A stretch of DNA of 64,000 bases, from contig NZ_ATJV01000103.1 in the NCBI RefSeq assembly GCF_000443165.1, positions 82,388-146,387 of the forward strand. The letters run 5' to 3'. Source of the stretch: Thauera terpenica 58Eu (GTDB taxonomy: Bacteria > Pseudomonadota > Gammaproteobacteria > Burkholderiales > Rhodocyclaceae). The position numbers and the translations under genes are program-made. This document shows, in pieces, positions 57,329 through 64,000 of this stretch. Numbering within the stretch: the first letter of the stretch is position 1; each line of letters begins with the position of its first letter. The notes beneath the pieces are model-generated. The model saw only the letters and a program-made list of their open reading frames with translations, was not told the DNA's origin and ran no database searches.

Positions 57329-57967
57329 GTGAGCAGGATACTCATCGTCGACGACCATGCGCTGGTGCGTGAAGCCATGGCGCAGAGTCTGGCGCGGCTA
57401 CAACCCGGTCTGGTGTGCGTGGAGGCAAGCAGTGCCGATCAGGCTCTGAGCTGTCTGGAGAGGGATGCCGAGCTCGATCTGGCAGTGATCGACCTCATGT
57501 TGCCTGACATGAATGGGTTTTCGCTGCTGGCCGTGCTGGGGAAGCGTTTCCCGGCCGTGCCGGCGGTGGTGGTCTCGGCGATCGATGACGAGGCTTCCGT
57601 GCGGCGTGCGATCAAGGCCGGGGCGTTGGGCTACGTCTCCAAGTCAAGTTCGAGTCAGGTCTTGCTGCAGGCCTTGCGCGTGGTGCTCGACGGTGGCGTG
57701 CATCTGCCGGAGGCGCGCTCGGTCGCGCCTCCCTTGAAGCGTGCAAGCATGCCGGCGTGCGAACGCTATGAGCTGACGGCGGCTCAGGGGCGTGTGCTGG
57801 AACTGCTTGCCGCGGGCAAATCCAACCGCGAGATCGCCGACCTCCTCGATGTCTCCGAAGGCACGGTCAAGGTACACATGACGGCGATCTTTCGTGCGCT
57901 GGGGGTCTCGAGCCGCGCCCAGGCTCTGGTGGTCATGTCGCGGCACGGTACCCGTTTGATGAAGTGA
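57329..57967 (+). CDS. LuxR-family (NarL-type) response regulator
   Basis: A 212-residue regulator with a receiver (about 1-120; Asp55 in VIDLMLPDMNG) and a LuxR helix-turn-helix (about 148-205, NREIADLLDVSEGTVKVHM). GTG 57329 follows GGTGGGAG. It is divergent from the binding protein/kinase pair across 239 bases and is their likely partner. It converges on parA-like gene 27 bases away. Confidence 0.88.
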   Translation: MSRILIVDDHALVREAMAQSLARLQPGLVCVEASSADQALSCLERDAELDLAVIDLMLPDMNGFSLLAVLGKRFPAVPAVVVSAIDDEASVRRAIKAGALGYVSKSSSSQVLLQALRVVLDGGVHLPEARSVAPPLKRASMPACERYELTAAQGRVLELLAAGKSNREIADLLDVSEGTVKVHMTAIFRALGVSSRAQALVVMSRHGTRLMK

Positions 57968-57994
57968 GGGCAGCCCCATCGGGCGAGCTTCGCC

Positions 57995-58699
57995 TCAGTG
58001 CGCGCGGCGCGCCCCACCTGCCAGCCGCAGCGGCATCTCGGTGTCGGGCAAGGGCTCGGTCTCGCCGATGTGTTCGATTTCGTCGTGATCGATGAACTCG
58101 ATCTCGAGCACCTGCAACACCTGACGGGCGACCGCACGACAGGCGTTGGCAAGGGGTGTTGGCAGCTGATCCGGCACCTGTTTCTGCAGCAGCAATTTCG
58201 ACGCCGACAGCGCATTGACCGGTCGCAGGATACGGTGGCGATACGCGCCCATCAGTAGCGCCACGGTGCGATCGGCGGCCTCGCGCTGCCAGGCGTTGGT
58301 AGGCCACTGGGTGGGGACCGCGTAGGCGCGCGGGAACATCTCAAGGTCGCGCATCACGGTGCGGATGTCTTCGTGCGACTCGCGAAAGGGCAGCAGGACG
58401 ATGTCCGACATGGCGTACAACTTGCGGTCCATCTCGGTGCGGTTGCCGCCGCCGTCGATGACGCCGATCCAGTCGTCCAGCGTACGTAGCTTGTCGACCA
58501 CCTTGGTGAGCGAGTCGCGTGTGCGCGCGTCGGCGGTGACGTAGCGTCGCCCGTTGGGCAGCAGCGGTTCGCGTGTGGTGTCGGTGAGCACGCACGCGGC
58601 GCGCTGCCCCAGCAGGCCCAGGCCCTGGCACAGCATGTGCGAAAGCGTGGTCTTGCCGGTGCCCCCCTTGTTGCCGATCACACAGATGATCTCAGCCAT
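57995..58699 (-). CDS. Atypical ParA-like ATPase
   Basis: A 234-residue ATPase with the deviant Walker A motif KGGTGKTT (11-18). The Walker B/switch area reads VIDGGGNRTEMD in place of the common DxPP of ParA. There is no ParB or parS-like repeat nearby. Relatives act in plasmid segregation, positioning or chemoreceptor placement; the role here is unknown. It is the last of three minus-strand genes, 113 bases after the methyltransferase. Confidence 0.75.
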   Translation of the reverse strand: MAEIICVIGNKGGTGKTTLSHMLCQGLGLLGQRAACVLTDTTREPLLPNGRRYVTADARTRDSLTKVVDKLRTLDDWIGVIDGGGNRTEMDRKLYAMSDIVLLPFRESHEDIRTVMRDLEMFPRAYAVPTQWPTNAWQREAADRTVALLMGAYRHRILRPVNALSASKLLLQKQVPDQLPTPLANACRAVARQVLQVLEIEFIDHDEIEHIGETEPLPDTEMPLRLAGGARRAH

Positions 58700-58812
58700 G
58701 AATGCGTCCGTCCTTTTCTTGCTGTCAATGCTTGACCGCAGGATGAGGATTATCGCGGCACATCGATCTCCGCAAGCGGTGGAAAAGCGAGGCTTCGTGC
58801 GCTCATTTCAGA

Positions 58813-59613
58813 CTATTGGCAGGTCTTGTCGCCCTCGCTGATCCGATATGCATGGAGTCGGGTCGCGCGTCGGTCCTGCACTTCGAGCACCTGCTCCGGC
58901 GTGCGCTCGGGGACGGCGAAGCTGTTGCTGATGAGCAGGCTGCCGGGCTTCATCTCGGTCCTGGCCTTGGCCCACACGGCAGGCATCGGTACCGGTGAGA
59001 GAAAGGCATACACCACGTCATACTCCGACCACGACAGGCTGAACAGGTCCCCGCGCCGCCACTCGATGTTCGGCTGACGCGCGCCAAGCACACGCCCGAG
59101 CAGCCAGGGTGCTGGCGCCAGCTCGATGCCGGTGAAGCGACAGTCGTCGCGTGCGTGCGCCAGCGGACGCAGCAAGGAGCCTGTGCCTGCGCCGATGTCG
59201 AGCACGCGCGCCGGCGTGGGCGGCAGCAGGTCGAGCACCGCTTTGGCGGTAGCGCGGTTGCTGAGATAGAGCGGGACCTGGGTGCGAAAGCTCGTCCAGT
59301 AAACAAGCAGCAGCAATACGAAGCCAGCCAGGTACCAGCCCGGGTGCAGGCCGAAGTGCCGTGTCAGCCCGTGGGCAAGAACCGCAAGCGGCAGAAAGCC
59401 GAGATGGATCGGCAGCCACCAGCGTGCACTGCGCAGCAACAGCGCGGTGCCGGCGGCGAGCGTGGCCTGTGCCGCAAGCAGCGGCCACAGCCCGCTCAGG
59501 AGGCCGCTGCGGGCAAGGGCGAGCGCGCCCGCCGCACCCAGGATCTGGGCGAGCAGGGCTTTGAGGGCGGGTGGCATCGGGCGGGGCGTGAATGGAGCTG
59601 AGCCCCGGATCAT
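58813..59613 (-). CDS. Membrane-anchored class I SAM-dependent methyltransferase
   Basis: A 266-residue protein with three to four N-terminal hydrophobic segments (about 16-108) followed by a Rossmann methyltransferase domain, with motif I VLDIGAGTG at 137-145 and motif II-like FTGIELAP. The substrate is unknown. ATG 59613 or ATG 59577 may be the start. The stop of the ferredoxin oxidoreductase lies 41 bases upstream, so it is probably in the same transcript. Confidence 0.75.
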   Translation of the reverse strand: MIRGSAPFTPRPMPPALKALLAQILGAAGALALARSGLLSGLWPLLAAQATLAAGTALLLRSARWWLPIHLGFLPLAVLAHGLTRHFGLHPGWYLAGFVLLLLVYWTSFRTQVPLYLSNRATAKAVLDLLPPTPARVLDIGAGTGSLLRPLAHARDDCRFTGIELAPAPWLLGRVLGARQPNIEWRRGDLFSLSWSEYDVVYAFLSPVPMPAVWAKARTEMKPGSLLISNSFAVPERTPEQVLEVQDRRATRLHAYRISEGDKTCQ

Positions 59614-59654
59614 AGCCGCCCGCTGTGCTGTGCGGCGCGCAGCGCAGCCCCGGC

Positions 59655-62600
59655 TCATGCGCTGAACGCCTGCGTGCCGGGCTCCTTGCTGGTGACGGTG
59701 GCCGCGCGCGCCGCTGCGGGTGCGTGCGGGCGACGCCATTGTGCAAGCAGGGCCTTGCGCTGCTCCGCCACCCGCGCCATGTTTCTGGTCTTGACGTGGC
59801 CGAAGCCGCGGATCTGATCGGCAAGCCCGGCAATCGCCACGGCCAGCGGCAAGCGCTCGCTGTCGAGCGTGCTCAGCACTTCCTCGAGGTCGGCTTCGAA
59901 CTGCGTGATCAGCGCGCGCTCGGCGCGGCGTTCCGCGCTGTAGGCGAACAGGTCCCAGCGCTTGCCGCGCACGCCCTTGAGGCGCGCAAGGAGGTGGAAT
60001 ACGCGCATCATGCCCGGCCCGAAGCTGCGCTTGGTGACGCGGCCCGTGCTCGGATCTGGCCGTGCCAGCAGAGGGGCGGCGAGGTGAAAGCGCACCTGAT
60101 AGTCGCCCTCGAAAGTCGCCTCCAGTTGTTGCCAGAAGGCGGGGCCGGTGTACAGGCGGGCGACCTCGTATTCGTCCTTGTAGGCGAGCAGTCTGGCGTA
60201 ACTGCGGGCAACGGTCTCCGTGAGCCGGGTGCTGTCGGCACCGACCCGGGCGCTCTCCACTTCGCGCACGCGGTGCACCAGACGCCGGAATCGATCGGCA
60301 TAGGCCGCGTCCTGGTAGTCCGTCAGCATCGCGGCACGGCGTTCGATGAGCGCGTCCAGACCGGGTTCGAGAGCGGTTTCCACGGCGCCTGTGGTGAGGT
60401 GAGCTTCGACGGCGTCGGTGTCGTGCGCCGCCCGCCGCCCCCACAGGAATGCGCGCTTGTTCAGGTCGACGGCCGTGGCATTGAGCTCGATCGCCTGCAG
60501 CAAGGCGTGCTCGGACACCGGCACCAGGCCGCGCTGCCAGGCAAAGCCGAGGAGGAACAGATTGGTGGCGATGCCGTCGCCAAGGAGCGCCAGCGCCATG
60601 CCTTGTGCATCGATGAAGTCGCTGTCCGCGGCGCTGGCCGCGCGCACGGCGGCGATCATCTGCGCACGCGGGAAGCGCCAGTCGGGGTTGTGCGCGAATT
60701 CCGCGGTGGGGATTTCTGCGGTGTTGACCACCGCCCGCGTGCGTCCGCTGGCCATCTTGGCAAGCGCCTCGACGCTGGCGCTGACGATGAGGTCGCCGCC
60801 TATCACCGCATCGGCCTCGCCGGCGGCGATGCGTACCGCGTGGAGTGCTTCCTGCTCATCGGCGATGCGGATGTGGCTATAGACCGAGCCCCCTTTTTGC
60901 GCCAGCCCGGTCATGTCGAGCACGGTGACGCCCTTGCCGTCGAGGTGGGCGGCCATGCCGATGAGCGCGCCTATGGTGACCACCCCGGTTCCGCCCACGC
61001 CGGTGACGAGGATGGCGAAGGGGCGGGTGGTGGGTGGAAGTTGTGGTGCCGGCGGGGTGGCGAAATGCGTGTCGTCGCCTCCACGGGCCTCGCCCTTGCG
61101 CAGGCCACCACCTTCGATGGTGACGAAGCTGGGGCAGAAGCCCTTCAGGCAGGAATAGTCCTTGTTGCACGAGAACTGGTCGATGCGGCGCTTGCGCCCG
61201 AGCTCGGTCTCCAGCGGCACGACCGACATGCAGTTCGACTGTTCGCCACAGTCGCCGCAGCCTTCGCACACCGCGGTGTTGATGAACACACGCCGTGCCG
61301 GGTCGGGGTAGGTGCCGCGCTTGCGCCGGCGGCGCTTCTCCGCGGCACAGGTCTGGTCATAGATCAGCGCGGTGACGCCGCCGGAGTCGCGCAGTTCGCG
61401 CTGGATGGTGTCGAGCTCGTCGCGGTGGCGCATGGGTATGTGCGGGATGTCGGCCGGCCCGTAGGCACGTGCGGTGCCGTCGGTGACGACGACGATGTTG
61501 TGCACCCCCTCCGCCTGCAACTGGCGCACGATGATAGGCACACTGAGCGGGCCGTCGTGAGGCTGGCCGCCGGTCATGGCCACGGCGTCGTTGTAGAGGA
61601 TCTTGTAGGTGATGTTCACCCTGGCCGCGACCGCCTGGCGGATGGCCAGCAGGCCGGAGTGAAAGTAGGTGCCATCGCCGAGGTTGGCGAAAATGTGCTT
61701 TTCGTCGGTGAAGGGCGCCTGTCCGACCCAGGGCACGCCCTCGCCACCCATGTGGGTGAAGGTGCCGGTGCGGCGCTCGGGCATCCACGTCACCATGTAG
61801 TGACAGCCAATGCCGGCCAGCCCACGGCTGCCTTCGGGCAGGTGTGTGGAGGTGTTGTGCGGGCAGCCGGAGCAGAAGGTGGGCACGCGATCGGCGCTGA
61901 ACGAGCGCTGTGCCAGGGCCTGCTCCTTGGCTTCGAGAAAGGCGACGCGAGCCTGGATGCGCTCCGAGGTGACGAAGCGGCCGATGCGCAATGCGATGGC
62001 GCGTGCGATCATCGCGGGGGTGAGTTCGCCCGCTGCCGGCAGCAGCCAGTCGCCGTGATCGATGGAGCCGTCGGGGTGAAGCGCGTGCGCCCATTCGCCC
62101 TTTTCGTTGAACTTGCCGACCACACGCGGGCGCACATCCTCGCGCCAGTTGTAGAGTTCTTCCTTGAGCTGGTACTCGATGAGCTGGCGCTTCTCTTCCA
62201 CCACCAGGATTTCGTCCAGCCCCTCGGCGAAGCGGCGCACACCGTCGGCCTCGAGCGGCCACACCATGCCCACCTTGTAAAGGCGAAGCCCGATCGCGGT
62301 GGCGAGGGCGGTGTCGATGCCGAGCTCATCGAGCGCCTGGCGCACATCCAGGTAACTCTTGCCGCTGGTGATGATGCCCAGGCGTGGGCTGGGCGAATCG
62401 ATGATGAGGCGGTTGAGCTGGTTGGCGCGCGCGTAGGCCAGCGCGGCGTAGAGCTTGAAGTGCAGCAGGCGCTTTTCCTGCACCAGCGGCGGATCCGGCC
62501 AGCGCAGGTTGAGTCCGTCGGCGGGCAGCGTGAAGTCGGTGGGTGTCACCACTTCAATGCGCTCGGGGGCAATATCGACCGAAGCTGAAGTCTCCACCGA

Positions 62601-63233
62601 ATCCGCGAGCGCCTTGAACGCCACCCAGCAGCCCGAGTAGCGTGACAAGGCATAGCCGTGCACGCCGAAGTCGATGTACTCCTGCACCCCTGCCGGCGCC
62701 AGCACCGGCATCATCATCGACTTGAAGAAGTGATCGGTCTGATGTGGCAGGGTGGAGGATTTTGCGGCGTGGTCGTCGCCCGCCACCACCAGCACGCCTC
62801 CAAAGCGCGCGCTGCCTGCCGCGTTGGCATGACGGAACACGTCGCCGCAGCGGTCCACCCCCGGCCCCTTCCCATACCAGAGGGCAAACACCCCGGCGTA
62901 GCGCGCGCCCGGAGAGAGCTGCACCTGCTGGCTGCCCCACACTGCAGTCGCCGCAAGGTCTTCATTGATCCCGGGCTGGAACACGATGTCGTGGGCTTCC
63001 AGATGGGCACGCGCCTTCCACAGGGTCTGGTCGAGACCGCCGAGTGGTGAGCCACGATAGCCTGAGACAAAGCCGGCGGTGTTGAGCCCGGCCATCTCGT
63101 CGCGCCTCTTCTGGATCATCAGCAAGCGCACCAGCGCCTGGTAACCAGTCAGATAGACGCGGCCAGTGCCGGACGTGTATCTGTCATCCAGGCTGGGAGT
63201 GGGCATGTGTGACTCTTGATCACCGTCGGCCAT
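59655..63233 (-). CDS. Indolepyruvate:ferredoxin oxidoreductase, fused subunits
   Basis: A 1192-residue fused oxidoreductase that decarboxylates aryl pyruvates (or related 2-oxoacids) to acyl-CoA while reducing ferredoxin. It has an N-terminal pyrimidine-binding TPP region (about 20-240), a C-terminal TPP pyrophosphate domain (about 430-620, CSGCPHNTST and GDGTYFHSG), an Fe-S region with eight cysteines (about 665-725) and a gamma-type domain (VTGVGGTGVVTIG near 755). ATG 63233 has AAGGAG upstream. Such enzymes serve anaerobic phenylalanine and tryptophan degradation in this group. Confidence 0.92.
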   Translation of the reverse strand: MADGDQESHMPTPSLDDRYTSGTGRVYLTGYQALVRLLMIQKRRDEMAGLNTAGFVSGYRGSPLGGLDQTLWKARAHLEAHDIVFQPGINEDLAATAVWGSQQVQLSPGARYAGVFALWYGKGPGVDRCGDVFRHANAAGSARFGGVLVVAGDDHAAKSSTLPHQTDHFFKSMMMPVLAPAGVQEYIDFGVHGYALSRYSGCWVAFKALADSVETSASVDIAPERIEVVTPTDFTLPADGLNLRWPDPPLVQEKRLLHFKLYAALAYARANQLNRLIIDSPSPRLGIITSGKSYLDVRQALDELGIDTALATAIGLRLYKVGMVWPLEADGVRRFAEGLDEILVVEEKRQLIEYQLKEELYNWREDVRPRVVGKFNEKGEWAHALHPDGSIDHGDWLLPAAGELTPAMIARAIALRIGRFVTSERIQARVAFLEAKEQALAQRSFSADRVPTFCSGCPHNTSTHLPEGSRGLAGIGCHYMVTWMPERRTGTFTHMGGEGVPWVGQAPFTDEKHIFANLGDGTYFHSGLLAIRQAVAARVNITYKILYNDAVAMTGGQPHDGPLSVPIIVRQLQAEGVHNIVVVTDGTARAYGPADIPHIPMRHRDELDTIQRELRDSGGVTALIYDQTCAAEKRRRRKRGTYPDPARRVFINTAVCEGCGDCGEQSNCMSVVPLETELGRKRRIDQFSCNKDYSCLKGFCPSFVTIEGGGLRKGEARGGDDTHFATPPAPQLPPTTRPFAILVTGVGGTGVVTIGALIGMAAHLDGKGVTVLDMTGLAQKGGSVYSHIRIADEQEALHAVRIAAGEADAVIGGDLIVSASVEALAKMASGRTRAVVNTAEIPTAEFAHNPDWRFPRAQMIAAVRAASAADSDFIDAQGMALALLGDGIATNLFLLGFAWQRGLVPVSEHALLQAIELNATAVDLNKRAFLWGRRAAHDTDAVEAHLTTGAVETALEPGLDALIERRAAMLTDYQDAAYADRFRRLVHRVREVESARVGADSTRLTETVARSYARLLAYKDEYEVARLYTGPAFWQQLEATFEGDYQVRFHLAAPLLARPDPSTGRVTKRSFGPGMMRVFHLLARLKGVRGKRWDLFAYSAERRAERALITQFEADLEEVLSTLDSERLPLAVAIAGLADQIRGFGHVKTRNMARVAEQRKALLAQWRRPHAPAAARAATVTSKEPGTQAFSA

Positions 63234-63436
63234 GACACGGTCTCCTTCCAGCGCGGGCCCTTCCGGACCTGGGTCAGGTGGCCCGCGCCTGGCCATGCAA
63301 AGGACTGGACTGCGGCTTGATCACCAAGGCCGCGCCATCAGTAAGTACTCAGGGAGAAAAATGCACGCCCGAGCCCCTTGCGGAGGAAGACGCCGACCAC
63401 CTCATGTAGGTTCCGGCGCAGAAATAGAAAAAGTAT

Positions 63437-63465
63437 TTGACACGGTAGGGTGCCTTGCCTATAGT
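63437..63465 (+). promoter_or_regulatory. Consensus promoter of the tRNA-tuf operon
   Basis: TTGACA (63437-63442) and TATAGT (63460-63465) are separated by exactly 17 bases. A GC-rich discriminator (GCGGGG) follows, as expected for a stable-RNA promoter under stringent control. Transcription should start at about 63472, nine bases before tRNA-Tyr. The rest of the 63234-63436 gap holds nothing recognisable. Confidence 0.85.
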
Positions 63466-63480
63466 GCGGGGCTCCCGCGT

Positions 63481-63565
63481 GGAGGGATACCCAAGCGGTC
63501 AACGGGATCAGACTGTAAATCTGACGGCTCAGCCTTCGAAGGTTCGAATCCTTCTCCCTCCACCA
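63481..63565 (+). tRNA. tRNA-Tyr (GTA)
   Basis: An 85-base type II tRNA. GGAGGGA pairs with TCCCTCC, anticodon GTA sits in the loop of GACTGTAAATC, a long variable arm is present and CCA is encoded. Confidence 0.97.
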
Positions 63566-63659
63566 GAAATACATGGCGTCGCGCTGCGCTGTTGTTGCGG
63601 TCGACGTGAGGCTTGTAGCGGGTTGTGGAATCGGCTGCAAGTTTCTTGCGGTGGTAGGC

Positions 63660-63733
63660 GCGGGTGTAGCTCAATGGTAGAGCAGAAGCCTTCCAAGCTT
63701 ATGACGAGGGTTCGATTCCCTTCACCCGCTCCA
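63660..63733 (+). tRNA. tRNA-Gly (TCC)
   Basis: A 74-base tRNA. GCGGGTG pairs with CACCCGC, anticodon loop CTTCCAA gives TCC, the T arm is AGGGTTCGATTCCCT and CCA is encoded. Confidence 0.97.
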
Positions 63734-63750
63734 GATGTGCCGTTTTCGGC

Positions 63751-64000
<250 letters not shown>

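Noticed and set aside
59625..62588. A 987-codon open frame on the plus strand
   Set aside because: It lies antisense to the ferredoxin oxidoreductase gene and shows no recognisable domain; a high-GC shadow.

Overview
The window is a continuous stretch of high-GC proteobacterial chromosome with dense coding, short gaps and many ATGA or TGATG gene overlaps. The gene set fits a metabolically versatile betaproteobacterium of the Rhodocyclales (Azoarcus/Thauera/Aromatoleum type): zapA followed by 6S RNA, a PHA-granule protein of the PhaM type, branched-chain-type ABC importers linked to acyl-CoA ligases, fused indolepyruvate:ferredoxin oxidoreductase, a PEP-CTERM protein, and the Tyr-Gly-Thr tRNA / tuf operon at the right end. 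The assignment rests on gene content alone. I see no phage, insertion sequence, CRISPR array or plasmid module.

Layout. 1-2.0 kb: 3' part of ilvD, a short coiled-coil gene with a strong promoter, zapA, 6S RNA and a terminator. 2.2-3.0 kb: TSUP permease. 3.0-9.8 kb: zinc island, with zur, a 57-residue His-rich membrane peptide and znuCBA on the minus strand. Divergent from a candidate Zur operator lies a second set, a DUF2796 protein, an ABC ATPase, an FtsX-like permease and a DUF3299 protein, resembling the Zrg zinc system. 9.8-14.5 kb: a PEP-CTERM protein divergent from a poly-GlcNAc-type cluster pgaA-pgaC-pgaD without pgaB. 14.5-22.4 kb: crotonase, DUF485/ActP acetate symporter, bestrophin, LysR, fumC and a CNNM/CorC protein.

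22.4-33.2 kb: propionyl-CoA/methylmalonyl-CoA block with GntR, methylmalonyl-CoA mutase, MeaB, PccB and PccA, then a KamA-like radical SAM enzyme and a VOC protein resembling methylmalonyl-CoA epimerase. 33.3-40.8 kb: OmpR-type regulator with a PAS hybrid kinase, then an AraC regulator divergent from icmF (fused isobutyryl-CoA mutase). 40.9-43.6 kb: DUF2721 and a MotA/OmpA-like pair. 43.8-53.7 kb: an eight-gene plus-strand run of acyl-CoA ligase, LivGHMKF-type ABC importer, divergent PaaK-like enzyme and an alpha-methylacyl-CoA racemase-like protein. 53.7-58.7 kb: PhaM, a binding-protein/hybrid-kinase/LuxR-regulator set and an atypical ParA-like ATPase. 58.8-63.2 kb: membrane methyltransferase and indolepyruvate:ferredoxin oxidoreductase. 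63.4-64 kb: a consensus promoter, three tRNAs and the first 28 codons of tuf.

How the genes fit together: the metabolic core imports and activates carboxylic acids, handles 2-methyl-branched acyl-CoAs (racemase, epimerase-like VOC, two B12 mutases each with its own G-protein chaperone) and feeds propionyl-CoA through methylmalonyl-CoA to succinyl-CoA and fumarase. PhaM implies polyhydroxyalkanoate storage. The most unusual points are the pga locus without its deacetylase, the PaaK-like enzyme without the usual ATP-binding loop, the paired zinc uptake systems with an unrecognised small His-rich peptide, and the binding-protein-coupled hybrid kinase.
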